From Dipteris shenzhenensis (Eukaryota; Polypodiophyta; Polypodiopsida; Gleicheniales), in NCBI GenBank assembly GCA_047967505.1, contig CM106539.1: a DNA stretch of 64,000 bases; one strand, written 5' to 3'. Below the pieces are notes generated by a model. The model was not told where the DNA came from. It did no database searches and was given only the letters and a program-made list of their open reading frames with translations. Shown piece after piece: positions 44,721 to 55,911 of this stretch (positions within the stretch are counted from its first letter, which is position 1; every line of letters begins with the position of its first letter). The position numbers and the translations under genes were made by a program.

Positions 44721-45406
44721 TCACTCATCATATGTAACCCTATCACGTGAGTTCAACAGAAGGATATTTTTTATTTCTAAAATTTACAGAAATAAATATA
44801 CATAAGGGACTATTTAAAATAGTTTTGGGATAAATTTACAGATTTATATAGAAAAGGGATACATTTTATTAATGAAAAATTAACAGATAAGGGATTTTAG
44901 AAATAGGCCTTGAACGCACGTGGTATAGAGGGTTTATACATAGTGACCCCCCCGAGGACTGAAGAAGGATGCAGCGTAGAGCGTAATAGGGTTGTAGAGC
45001 AGGGCTAGCTAGGAGAAGGGATTAATTTTTGGGGGAGTGCACAGGTTAATGCAAGTTGGAGAGGGGGACTCAGGAGGGCGAGAGTAATTAATAGGTTTTA
45101 GGGAGAATTGCGAATAGAGGAGTTGAATAGAGTTGTGATTAGGGAGATTAAAGAATTGGCTAATTGTTTGGAGTTAATTAATTAATACAATTTGGGCCTT
45201 GGTTCATTAAAGGCCATTAAAGGAGGGACTTGGCCATTAGTTGTGCAATGTGAACTCACATTTTTCTTTTTTTTTGGGACAAAATCTATTAACCTCCCAC
45301 CCTTTAAAAAACAAGGTGAATGATATATATCTATCATTCATTAGGCTTGCCTGTGGGTGAGTGAAATGCTTAAGAGAGAGTAGAAAATTAGAGGCATGAA
45401 AAGGAA
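44721..45406. other. No feature recognised
   Basis: AT-rich spacer with no coding or repeat signal that I can support. Confidence 0.4.
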
Positions 45407-45520
45407 AGAGTGTACAAAGGGTAGTAAATGCAAATGGTCCAAAAGTCAACAATATGAATTTTAAGAGTGTACAAAGAGTAGTAAATGCAAATGGTCCAAA
45501 ACTCAACAAGATGAATTTCA
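45407..45520. repeat. 57-bp tandem duplication
   Basis: AGAGTGTACAAAG(G/A)GTAGTAA begins copies at 45407 and 45464, with about four differences between the copies. Confidence 0.9.
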
Positions 45521-45522
45521 TT

Positions 45523-45594
<72 letters not shown>

Positions 45595-45650
45595 AGGAGA
45601 AGAGAAAGGGGAGGGGAGAGAGAGAAGAAGAGAGAGAGAGAGAGAGGATG
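45521..45650. repeat. (GA)n-rich microsatellite
   Basis: Interrupted GA repeats with GGGAG and AAAGG breaks. Frames reading through it are artefacts. Confidence 0.95.
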
Positions 45651-46163
45651 AAGTCACTATTTAAATGCATGCATTAAAGCCTCTTACAAGGAGCATACTT
45701 GGACCAATCACCTTTGTACCAAAGTCATAAATACCAGCCTAACAAATAGAAATAATCACAATTTTTAACTTTGCAAAACTCGAACCCTTGCTAAGGCTAG
45801 GCCAAAAATAAAATAAAAATTAAATGCCGAATATTAAGTGTGGCCAAAATGTGAACTTGCAGAAAAGGGTAGGAGTAAATGGTAATTCAAAGGTATGCTG
45901 CTCTTGCTTCCCATCCCCTCTTCATCGTGACTACTCCTGTTCTAGCCTCTTATTCCTTTCCTATTGTAACTCTGACCAAGATCTCTCTTCCGCTTTTCAT
46001 CCCATTGCATTTCCAGTTCCTGATGCTCTGTTTAGGCTGTCAAGCCCCTCCATAGATCGATTTTGCAAGTTTGTTAAGGAGGGTCTGCTATTCCTTCTAG
46101 TGGAGGAAGAGGTTCGTACGAGCAGAGATCACCGGCGTAGTTGTTGCGATGGTCATAGCAGAT

Positions 46164-46209
<46 letters not shown>

Positions 46210-46230
46210 AGAGAGAAAGGGAGAGAGAGG
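45651..46230. other. Non-coding spacer with (AG)n microsatellite
   Basis: A 113-residue plus frame at 45824-46165 has no recognisable domain. An (AG)n run of about 20 units lies at 46,166-46,206. Otherwise nothing is seen. Confidence 0.4.
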
Positions 46231-46379
46231 GAAAGGCCACATCGTTATTGTTTCATGACTTACTTTATTGTAACCAAAGCCTTTGTCGGTATAGTCTGTG
46301 TACATAAGTAGGAAGGAAACTATGGAAAAAGATCTCCATGCTACAATCTAGCGTGGGAACTTGGGAAGGAGTTGGTGCA

Positions 46380-47552
46380 GAGCAGTCTCATTCCTGATGA
46401 AATTGTGGACCCAATTCCTAGACTCCAGGGAACGCTGGATCGTATTTCTTGAATATGATGTTCGCAATGCTAAGGTGAAACATTTCAATAATCTGGATAT
46501 GTGGACTAAAGTCTTCTCGGTCATTCCCCTATGTCTAAAAGGGAGTTTCTTCAACAGACTTATGGCAGCCTAGAAGGAAGGATTAGTATTGCTCTCCTAG
46601 AGAGGGCGCCCTATAGGGATAGAGGACTTCTCCTTGAAGCTTTCCATTTGGTTGCAAGTGGCTTGGCTAGATGGCGGCAAATTCGCATTAGGTAATGAGA
46701 GGATGGAAGGACTAATTGATGCCAAAGGATTACTCACTTGGGAAGACCTTTGGGATGCACAGACATGCAGTTGGTTGTCCCCTTACCAGATTGAAGCAAA
46801 TTTCTTGATGTCCTAGGAGGAAATGGGTGTTATCAATGGCATATTACTTAGGATTCCCTTCGATTGGCCCACCAACCCCCACCCTTCGGTTAACTCTGTC
46901 CAAGAGGAGTGGGTGTGGGGTGTTGATATCCCCCTGACTAAGTTGTCACCTAAGGCGTTCGACAATCTCCTCGCATACAAGGAGGGTTGGTATCTAAAGC
47001 TTAATGACCAATGGCATAGAGATGATACTGAGGCCATGTGGAGTGGCAGATTTGTGAGGCTGTGGAAATTGATGCCCTATAACAAGATTAACTACTTTTT
47101 GTAGAGAATATGCGGAGGGCATTTCCCTATTGGCAGTCACGTATCGTGGCTTCGCGTGGATGACAGATGCAAGCTTTGCAAATGCGCAGCAGAATCACTT
47201 TCCCACCTTTTCTGGGGATGCCCCTGGGTCCGGAATATGTGGGGAATCTTGCGAGGGCGATGTGCCAAAACCTTGGGCATGCAGTTCAAGGAGCAGCTAT
47301 CTTTGGCGCGGACCTTGGTCCAGATAGAGCCACTCTGTGGGAGGTGATAAGATACGCCACACTTCACAAAATCTGGTCTGCCCGTTATGAGACATCCATT
47401 AGTAGTTTGGTTATCTTCTCTCTCAATTGTAAACAAGCAATAGTTGACATAAGGATCCAAGTGAAATGGCTAGTGGCCAGTTGGCCCGAGGAGAGCCCGC
47501 CTACTATGTTGTGGAATATATGAGAATACCTCTTTCAATTAAAAAAAAAAAA
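46380..47552 (+). mobile_element. 5'-truncated L1-type LINE with poly-A tail
   Basis: Non-LTR retrotransposon 3' fragment. Decayed coding sequence runs in shifting frames and includes a reverse-transcriptase zinc-binding (zf-RVT) region: NKINYF, then RICGGHFPIGSHVSWLRVDD, CKLCKCAAESLSHLFWGCPW and VRNMW (47,080-47,260). The CxxC...HLFWGCPW pattern is the conserved Cys-Cys-His-Cys element of plant L1 LINEs. It ends in a 12-A tail at 47541-47552. The RT domain proper is absent. Comparison with the empty site at 47,983 gives exact ends; no target-site duplication is apparent. Confidence 0.8.
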
Positions 47553-47610
47553 GTTGCAACCTGTAAAACGTAGGCTGTTGAAACGATGATTGACAGAGGG
47601 AAACGCCATA

Positions 47611-47827
47611 GCAGCCCTCAAATTTGAAGGCTACAACACCCTTCAAAGGGGTTTTTACCCTTCCCTAGAAGGGAAATAGAAAGATCAACCTTCAAAAGAA
47701 GGACCGCTTTGGGAAAAATTACAAAGGAAATGCCGCGTCACCCTTTAAAAGTAACTTACAAGAAGAATAACTCTTAAATTGCCCTTCAAAATGAAATTCT
47801 AGGCTACCCTTCAAATTTGAGGGCTGC
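47611..47827. mobile_element. 217-bp MITE with perfect 20-bp terminal inverted repeats
   Basis: The left end GCAGCCCTCAAATTTGAAGG (47611-47630) is the exact reverse complement of the right end (47808-47827). The flanks GCCATA and GCCACA differ by one base and may be a degraded target-site duplication. The interior has several CCTTCAAA/TTTGAAGG repeats and no coding capacity. It lies between the two duplicated copies described at 46,231-48,028. Confidence 0.75.
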
Positions 47828-48028
47828 GCCACAGCGTTATTGTTTCATGACTTACTTTATCGCGCTATCAAGTAACCAAAGCCTTTGTCGGTACAGTCGG
47901 TGTACATAATTGGGAAGGAAACTATGGAAAAAGATCTCCGTGCTGTACAATCTAGCGTGGGAACTTGGGAAGGAGTTGGTGCAAGTTGCAACCTGTAAAA
48001 CGTAGGCTGTTGAAACGATGATTGACAG

Positions 48029-49677
48029 CCTGAGTTGAGTCTTTGAGAAGGATTTAGACAAAAAGGACGGCTCCAGCGGTGAGACTTGAAAGCTTCGAAG
48101 AAAGGTCGAGTCAAAAAACTGTAGTAGTACAGGACTGGCCATTTACCGTGACACTCGACAAACGCAATGGGGAGCTCACGTGCAGGCTGGTAGGCTATTG
48201 GCCGTTGTCTTGTCACGGTAACTTGTATATCAGTACTTAAATGGGCTTAACAGGGAAAGATCTGCAAACTGCAAAGAGAAAGGTCGCCCCCGCCGGAAGT
48301 TTGGAACTTACACTTCGCCGCCTTTGCCGGCGGCGCCCGTCGTTCACCCTAAACTCGCCTCTGATGCACTCACTCCCTCCTCGTCCACCACTGGCTTCTG
48401 GTGAGGCACGAACATGATATTTTGAGGCGATGCAGTGGCAACAATACTGCTCAAGCTGCAAAAGTGTAAGGAGATCCATCGAGGAGGGGAGGTTGGCGGT
48501 GAGGAGATGTAGAGAGGGTGGATGATGCTGACAGGAAGCAGGGAGAAATATAGGGGGGAGTTGTTGCGGCGTTCATCATCTCTGGCGTTCCGGTGCTTGT
48601 AAGACGATGCTTCGATTGGCGGATCTGTTTGCCATCATTGGTTCCGTTTGCATCTCAAACACGGATCTGTTTGCGATCTTTAGGTTCGTTTGCATCCTGT
48701 GACTGACGACGAGAGAGAGCACGCTTGAAAACACACACGAAAGATTCGTCTGTGTGAACATGCGTGCTCTCTGCCGTGGTCAGATACAACCCAACGAATG
48801 TTTTACAATTCTCTTGGCGACTTCGTCGAACTTCACCACAGCTGGCTTGATAGCCCACCGGTTTTCTTTAGCACATAGAGAACGCGAGCTGTCAGTAGTG
48901 CGCGAAATCCCTCCCAGACGTAGGGTTCTTCTGCGTGACCCATGGGAGAGGGTGCCATTTGTGGACATCCGTTACGACGCATGGGTGTAGGACTGTGCTT
49001 GCTCTCATTTCTAGTCACTTTTCTTGCCTTGCTTAGCCTTTTCTCGTGAATGAAACAGCCAGTTTTCGCTTTGCGTATCTTTAATCTCTCATTAGTCTAT
49101 GATTGTGAACAATTTAGCTCTCAATTTCAGAGCACATTCTTCTAGGACGTAAGCCTTCTCCTAACTAAACCGATGGCACGGTGTCTCTTTACGCTCCAAC
49201 TGAAGCGACTTTTTAGGCTGACTTCGAGGATCTAAGCCTCTGCTACAATGTTACTCAGGTATGGTTTGATGGCATATTACAATGTATCGAAAGACCAGTG
49301 CTAGTTCTTATAATTTCAGGCATACGTTGGTGGTGGTTAATAGGGGACTCCTATTTGTTTGCTTGAATTATAACATACAATTAGTGTCTTCAAATCTGAG
49401 GAGATTTTTCCCTTCTTGGCTTAATGAATATTACGTAGGTACAGCCCTCATTTCTCTACAACTCATCTCAGCAGGTTTACGAAGATTGAAGGTTCTTGAT
49501 TTAAGTTAGTGTTAGGTTTTCTTGATAACCCTCAGAGCCGTGGCTTAATAATTCATTTCGATTGAAAAAAGCTCAATTCCTAGTTTCAGGTCACTCTGGG
49601 TAGTTGAATTGTTAGACAATCATTCTTAATGGGTAGCAATAGCAAAACTAACCTGTGAGCTTTGCGTTATTGCAATG
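48029..49677. other. No gene recognised; 42-bp tandem duplication at 48,621
   Basis: Less AT-rich than its surroundings. GGATCTGTTTGC(C/G)ATC followed by GTTTGCATC repeats in tandem at 48621 and 48663. A minus frame at 48479-48237 (80 residues, Arg-rich) and plus frames near 48,754 lack recognised domains. It could hold the 5' region of a former gene. Confidence 0.35.
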
Positions 49678-49694
49678 ATGCACAACAACACAAA

Positions 49695-49915
49695 GCAACT
49701 ATAGACGCGCTCGATAGACGCGCAAAATAGCAGGCGCATCTATAGGCATTGCTTGAATAGAGAAATTACGGGCGCGTCTAACAGCGCGTGTATTGACGCG
49801 TCTCTTAGCAGTACGTCCACATTGAGAAAATACGGGTGCATCTAACACTGAGTCTAACAGCGCGTCTATTTGTGCATGTATTAGCGCATCTATTAGTGCG
49901 TCTACACTGAAAATT
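49695..49915. repeat. Left subterminal motif array of element C
   Basis: About ten short motifs of the (A/G)GCGCGTCTA / TAGACGCGC type, for example TATAGACGCGC, GGCGCATCTATAGGC, GGGCGCGTCTAACAGCGCG and AGCGCATCTATTAGTGC. Many pair into palindromes. Confidence 0.9.
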
Positions 49916-50136
49916 AGATACATATTCAGACGCAAAACAGAGAATACAGAAAGTGAGATTTTGGTGTAGGCTGGTAAATGTACATCACTGCTTTCCAAAC
50001 ATTGCCCATGATTACCAAAGCACATAATTTTAACAAAAGCATCAATGCTTTTTTGCAAACCCACATATATAAAAATTAAGTGAGGTGAGGAGAATGAGAC
50101 AATATGTAAAATAGTTTTGCTAATATCAATGATGGG

Positions 50137-52030
50137 CTACGGTTCAATCTCATCCTCAATGAGATCAACCCTTGCCAAACTATCTACTTCAAAATCCAAA
50201 CAAGTGTTTAGATCTACAAATACATTCAACCCACTACTACTTGTGCTACTCATGTGCTCATCGAAATCAGCATCACCAATGGTAGGCTCGTCCTCATGGG
50301 TAATGGCCTCAATATCTGTATCTCCTATCTCATGATCATCCTCCTCTCTCGTATCACGGTCATCATCACCTCCATGGCCATGATCATCCTCCATACGCTC
50401 CTTATTAGTAAATGTACTATACATCACTAATTTGGAACGTGGCATAATAGTTATGACATGCCACCATCTATTATTATCCACCATTGGTTGATAGACAACC
50501 TAATTCAAACACAAATACAATCATGTTATTTATCTTGCATCGAAGGTATCAAATATTTAAAAGTGAGTATTTTTATATGTGTGTACAGTAAGAGTTCACA
50601 TTGGTGCAATAGTACTAGTGTGTCCTTCTTACTTTGCCAAAACTTTGTGGAGTCAATAGTTACAAAGCCACTTGAATGGCGTTTGATTGTTGCATTAGGG
50701 CCTCTTTCCACCACGTCCTTAAACCACTTTACATCCAAAACATACGCAAAGAAGCGTCGAAAGTCGAGCTTAATAATATCTTGGATTATGCCACAATAAT
50801 CATCCATAGCTCCATTGGCTCCCTCAAAGCTAGCAATGATGCCGCAATCTTGTGTGTTTCTCTTATCATCAATCCGTTGTGTTCGAAAATGCTTGCCCTC
50901 ACACCATATAGCATTGAACATAGTGCACTACACCAAGACAAAATCAATTAAATAAGCAATCTAAATTATTGAAAGCTCCTAACTTATGCATAACATTCTA
51001 TATACCGACCTTGTCATGCATCCCCTAGCATACTCCCATTCTTCCATTGTGATATGTATCCCCTCGTCTTTCTCTACTTTCTCCATTTCGTCAAGTAGCC
51101 AATCCACATGAATATCCTTTGGAAGTGCTGGCACACGAGATCTGTGGTGTGTACGAAAGAGGGCCCTTTCTTCTTGTCTTCTTGCCTTTGCATCCTCGTA
51201 TCTTGTCACCCATCTTTTCATCACATCACTATTAAGCATGCAATAGAGGTTGATATTATTAAGCAACTCCGTGTTTATTACTTTTTTGCATCCTTTCCCT
51301 TGAGGAACAATAGAGCTCATCCTTAGGTCTTCATCAATGAGTGATTGTGGGAGGACTTCATTCCAAGGGGCAACATATCTAGGTTGATCAGGTGGGAGAA
51401 ATCGATGGTGATTCTCATAGATGACCTTAACAACCAAAGGACCACAAACACGACATACATGGTAACCCGATATAGTGAGACCTGAACAATAGACACAATT
51501 AAGAGTTGAAGGTGGGTTAAGGGTGTCACATCCTTTGCCTACTCATAATTAGAAGTGCAATGCTTACCTGAACACTCACCATAGCCTAGGAAGTCATGCA
51601 TCATCCACATCAAGATTGCTTTGCAGTTAAAGTCTCGTGACGAGGGAGGCCTGCTCACATCATGCACCTCGATACCTCTCCAAAGTATCTCTAGCTCATC
51701 AATCAAAGGCTCCAAATAAACATCAGGATTTTTGACTTTATGTTTCCCTGGAATTAGAAGGGATAACATAACATGTCCTTTCTTAATCGCCATAGAGGGT
51801 GGAAGATTATAATTCACCAATATCACTGGCCATACACTGTAAGAGGTGCTTTTGAGACCAAATGGGTTCACACTGTCCATACCCAATCCAAGTCTCAAGC
51901 TCCTAGGTTCTTCCTTGAAGCTTGGCCATGTGTCTTCAATATGCTTCCATGCAGGAGTGTCTGCGGGAGTTCTCCACTTGCCATCGGTTGATCGATGGGA
52001 GGAATGCCATGACATGAGCTCTGTAATGGA
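50137..52030 (-). pseudogene. CACTA element C TNP2-type transposase, N-terminal and internal deletions
   Basis: Close relative of TNP2 A. The minus strand opens mid-protein at 52,030 (ELMSWHSSHRSTDGKWRTPA) where a pyrimidine tract replaces the N-terminus. It runs open to 51,539 with FKEEPRSLRLGLGMDSVNPF, YSVWPVILVNYNLPPSM, DVYLEPLIDELEILWRG and DFLGYGECSGKHC. After an intron the CxxC exon (HVCRVCGP...) continues to APWNEVLPQSL at about 51,340, where it jumps to DEDLRMSSIVPQGKG. About 1.1 kb present in A is thus missing: DPMHIFKN, the HDW block and the DUF4218 core. The linker ends at about 50,990. DUF4216 (50,921-50,540: DDYCGIIQDIIKLDFRRFFA) and the acidic tail (50,484-50,137) are intact. 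Most frames lack stops, so decay after the deletion is slight. Confidence 0.9.
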
Positions 52031-52231
52031 TTTGGACTTTCCTCTCCTTTCTCCTCTCTTTTATCCCCACTTTTTCTCTCTTTTTCTCCTTTCTTTTCCT
52101 CTCCTTTCTCCTCTCTTTTATCCCCACTTTTCCTCTCTTTTCTACTCTCCTTCCTTCTCTCTTTTTCTCTCTTTTTCTCTTCTTTTTCTCTTCTCAGTTC
52201 ATCAGTAATCTTCTTTTTTTCTTTTTTCCAG
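52031..52231. repeat. Pyrimidine-rich tract between TNP2 and TnpA of element C
   Basis: CTCTCCTTTCTCCTCTCTTT and TATCCCCACTTTT units on the plus strand, ending at TTCTTTTTTCCAGTTCATC immediately before the ATG at 52238. The CAG at 52,231 could be a splice acceptor. A duplicated block (CTTTTATCCCCACTTTTTCTC) occurs twice within it. Confidence 0.85.
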
Positions 52232-52237
52232 TTCATC

Positions 52238-53675
52238 ATGTCGCCAAGAAGCTCTTCAGGCTCACCTGATCTTCGGGAGACCATCTTTTGGGAGTTATAT
52301 AATCTTTTGGGGCACCCTCCCAGTCCTGTGGAGTTATACAACTACATGACGAGTACTCTAAACACCCCCAAGAGTCGGCACTACAGACTCCAAACCACCC
52401 CAACCCCACACCAGCTAAGATTACCCCAGCGGAGTCAACACAGCCCAACCGGCTACAGAGCCGAGCCCCTTCCCCCATGCCATCAAGAGCCCCTTCCCCC
52501 ATGCCGTCAGGAGGCCCTTCTGCCTCGCAGAGCCGTCGGCGTACTCCCATGCAATCGAGACTCGGTTCTCTAGCTACGAGTGGTCCACGTAGTCCCGTGT
52601 AGTCGAGAGTCGCTTCTCCAGCTACGAGTAGCCAGCGTACTAGCTCGACATGACACAGTAGCAGGCGTAGTAGCAGGGAGCGGTGGGGGATGCATGGCAT
52701 AGTGCTTTGGGAGGGGTGGTGGTGGGGATGAGGATGATTCATATGATTTAGACGTGCCTCCGGGTGATGGTACGATCTACTATGACATCACTCAAACAGG
52801 AGGCATCTTGATGGATGCACAAGGGAAGGACATCATGGCCTTCATGCGCTCTGTAATTGTTAGCAATTATAGAGATTGCTTTATTCACTACAAAGACCAT
52901 CCAAAGAGGTTTGCTGATGAGACCCTCGCTACTATTCGCTCTAGGTATCCTAACCCCCCAATGTTCAGTTCACAGATAAATGGGCCAAGTCAAAGGTTGT
53001 TATGATACTTAGCAATAAAAGATCTTCGCTTAAGAGGTAGGCACTAGCGGAGCTTTGGCAGGCTCAAGGGAGGTCAACCACCAAGGTGCCCACCCCACAC
53101 CGCTCACAAACGTGAGTGGAAGAAAGCAATGAAGTCAACAAAGGAGGAACCCAGTCTGCAGCACGTGGAGGCATGAAGGATCCAAATGGAGCAATATGGA
53201 AGCGTGCATTTTGGAGCAAGGGGTGTTGAATCATGGGAGGCCCAATTTGTAAGTATCGATCTCAAATTATATTGTTTATGTAGTTTATTAGGAGGTTGTT
53301 TCTTTGTACTAACCCCTCCGCAAATTGTGTCATCTTGCAGCTTGATATCATGGGCAGGTACCCTACTCCTATCGAGACAGCCTACCACCGCCACCATCGC
53401 AGAGGAGATACATGGAGGCACTTCTATAATGATGGGTTGATTACTGAGGAGTAGTATATCCGGGCTACTGGAGCGCCCCCCGAGGTATTTGAAAGTAATT
53501 AAATAATGTCAATATTATAAGTAAAGATTTGATTTTTCATACATTGATATATTTTCTCCCTTGTTTATAGAACCCTGCACAAGAAGATGAGGAAGAAGAC
53601 GAGGAAGAAGGAGGTAGAGAAGGGAGTGCAGAAGGGAGCGTAGAAGGGAGCGAGGACATGGAGAACTTAGATTAG
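52238..53675 (+). pseudogene. CACTA element C second protein, TnpA-like (decayed)
   Basis: Starts at ATG 52238 (MSPRSSSGSPDLRETIFWEL) and reads a Pro/Ser/Arg-rich region with PLPPC.QE repeats, stopping at 52,571. The conserved part follows in a new frame at 52,754-53,005: GDGTIYYDITQTGGILMDAQ, GKDIMAFMRSVIVSNYRD, LATIRSRYPNPPMF. After further stops come pieces near 53,020-53,240, an exon LDIMGRYPTPIETAYHRHHR (53,341) and an acidic C-terminal exon ending EGSEDMENLD before a stop at 53,675. The layout matches TnpA D (38.1-39.6 kb). In En/Spm the TnpA protein binds subterminal motifs; a similar role for this gene is inferred. Confidence 0.65.
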
Positions 53676-54111
53676 TCGTAGAAGTAGTGCTAGCTACTCT
53701 TTTTTGTACTTAAAGTCACTGGCTTAGCTTCGTGCCTCTTGTATATATACTCCTCTTATTTTTGGTACTTAAAGCCATAGAATGTGGCTTAGCTTTGTGC
53801 TATATGTACATACAAGCATTTTTTGAGCTATGAATTAATATACACTCTTTTTATTTTTTTGGCTTTCAATTTTCTTGTGCAACGTTCTATCAGTTAATGC
53901 CTTGTGAACTAAACGTTTTGGAGTTGTAATGTTTTATTTGGAATTGTAATTGTCGGCTATAGGCATGCTTGCAAGAGTGCTAATTAAAATGCGGTTGGCT
54001 ATAAGAATTGAATTACACAATGTGGAAATGGGATTCCTATAACTACATAGCATACACAACATACACAACATTCTATTCAAGCACACAAAATTTAACAAAT
54101 ATTATGTAGCG

Positions 54112-54420
54112 CGTCTATCAGGGCATCTATAAATGCGTCTATATACGCGTCTATTTGTTCGAGGGGCGTCTATTTGCACGTCTACAGACACGTCTATAAA
54201 CGCATCTATAAATGCATTTATGGATGCGTCTGTCTGTTTTTTTTTAATTTCTAGCAGAGCGTTTAGTTACGCATCTATATGCACATCTATAGGTGCATCT
54301 GTCTGCTATGTAGACGCACCTTTAGACGCGGGTCTATAGATGCGCTAATAGACATGCAAATAGACGTGCCCATAAGTTTTTTTTAAAGTTAAGTAAACAT
54401 GTCTGTGTGCGCGTCTGTAA
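54112..54420. repeat. Right subterminal motif array of element C
   Basis: Some fifteen motifs such as GCGCGTCTATCAGGGC, GCGTCTATATACGCG, GCACGTCTACAGACACG, GCATCTATATGCAC and GGGTCTATAGATGCGC, on both strands, mirroring the left array. Confidence 0.9.
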
Positions 54421-54441
54421 GTGCTTTGTCTTGTTGTGATG

Positions 54442-55065
54442 GAGATGGTCTTTTGCATGCTCTGCAAATTGGGGTTGCCCTTGTCCATGACTCAAATCAA
54501 CTCTTTTTCTTTTGGAGGAAGAAATATACTTGAAACAAAAATTCTCAAGTTATATTGTCTTAAGTGATGTAGTCTCAGCCAACTAGAAGGTCTTCCTAGT
54601 CAAGCTTAGAAGTTAAGTCGTAACTTTCATGGGACATTCATCATGATGGCTGACCATGGTAATAAAGAACTAGAAAGGGGCCGTGTACAATGGTGGTGGG
54701 CTTCAGCTTCCTCATGCGGCCAGTCACAATGCCGGAAAGTTCAATTGTGTTATACAATAACTTTTTCTTCAAAGGTTGCCCAATCACTTATTAAGGTCTC
54801 TATTTATTCTAGCATAGATGTTTCTCTTGGGACTATACTAAAAGTTTTCTATATTTGATGTAGGAAATTTATCAAAGAATCTAAGTTGTAAATTGAAAAA
54901 TTGCACACTCCATCGATCCAGAGGAGATATTTCTTCAACCTCATGTCCAAGAAAAGGGGAGAAAAGGTAAGCTTGTCCTTTATTTTCATAGTCAAAATGG
55001 TAATAATGCTTGTTAGGTCAAAATTGCACAAAAAGAATCTTTAATTATATGTATATAAGTGGTTT
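54442..55065. other. No feature recognised
   Basis: Flank of element C. AT-rich, with short frames only (71 residues at 54643-54858) and no domain seen. Confidence 0.4.
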
Positions 55066-55108
55066 CTTAATTATATATATATATATAAAATATATATATA
55101 TATGTACA

Positions 55109-55159
<51 letters not shown>

Positions 55160-55170
55160 GTACATATATG

Positions 55171-55205
<35 letters not shown>

Positions 55206-55256
55206 GTATATATATATGTACATATATGTATATATATATATATATGTATATATATA

Positions 55257-55318
<62 letters not shown>

Positions 55319-55392
55319 TGTACATATATATATACATATATATATATACATATATAAATATATATGTATGTATATATATATATATATATATC

Positions 55393-55442
<50 letters not shown>

Positions 55443-55484
55443 TGTATGTCTGTATGTCTGTATGTATGTATGTATGTATGTACA

Positions 55485-55520
<36 letters not shown>

Positions 55521-55570
55521 TATATATAGATAGATAGATAGAGAGAGAGAGACAGAGAGAGAGAGAGATT
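55066..55570. repeat. Long compound microsatellite (TA, TATG, TACA, TAGA, GA)
   Basis: About 500 bp of (TA)n with embedded ATGTA units, then (TATG)n at about 55,412-55,480, (TACA)n to 55,512, (TAGA)4 and (GA)n. Frames of Tyr-Ile repeats on both strands are artefacts of this repeat. Confidence 0.97.
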
Positions 55571-55911
55571 CCCTTCTTCGGAAGGCCTTGCGGCCTATGA
55601 GACAAAGTACAATCCAAGGGTAACTCATACAAGCCGTTGTGGACTAATGTATGGGCTGGCTAAGGCCCTTGTTGAGTGCTATGTTAAACTCAAATCTAGT
55701 ACTCAATCTTAAAATCAAAATACATAGCTAGTTGCCATGGTAACTCTCCTATGAGTTGCGAAGATATCTCGTATCTATGTTTGTTGCATGTCTCTCATTG
55801 TGGCAAGGGGCGTCATCTCTGTGATCTTTGTATCTAGTGGCCATATCAAGAGTGATGCTTCGGCTTAGGCAGCCCCTCCTAAGAAGAGTTGGGATGGGCT
55901 GGGGACCTCAA
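55571..55911. other. No feature recognised
   Basis: Unique-looking sequence between the microsatellite and the CACTA terminus. No coding potential seen. Confidence 0.4.

Larger units (their letters stand above)
46231..48028. repeat. Duplicated segment: LINE-filled copy and empty copy
   Basis: TTATTGTTTCATGACTTACT opens both copies (46231 and about 47838). In the left copy the sequence runs to 46379, is interrupted by a LINE (46380-47552) and resumes at 47553-47596. In the right copy (47838-48028) the same two pieces are contiguous: ...GAGTTGGTGCA then AGTTGCAACCTGTAAAACG. The right copy therefore preserves the pre-insertion site. A small indel (CGCGCTATCA) and a few substitutions separate the copies. 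Confidence 0.88.
49681..54438. mobile_element. CACTA-type element C, fully delimited (4,758 bp)
   Basis: The left terminus CACAACAACACAAAGCAACT (49681) and the reverse complement of the right terminus CACAACAAGACAAAGCACTT (ending 54438) form inverted repeats. ATG lies directly outside both ends (49678-49680 and 54439-54441), the 3-bp target-site duplication expected for CACTA elements. Both ends carry GCGTCTATAGACGC-type subterminal motifs. Inside, a minus-strand TNP2 gene (50.1-52.0 kb) and a plus-strand TnpA-like gene (52.2-53.7 kb) diverge from a pyrimidine tract. TNP2 lacks its N-terminus and its central catalytic part, so the copy is non-autonomous. Confidence 0.92.

Noticed and set aside
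55045-55632. Tyr-Ile-rich frames up to 195 residues
   Set aside because: Translation of a (TA)n/(TATG)n microsatellite.
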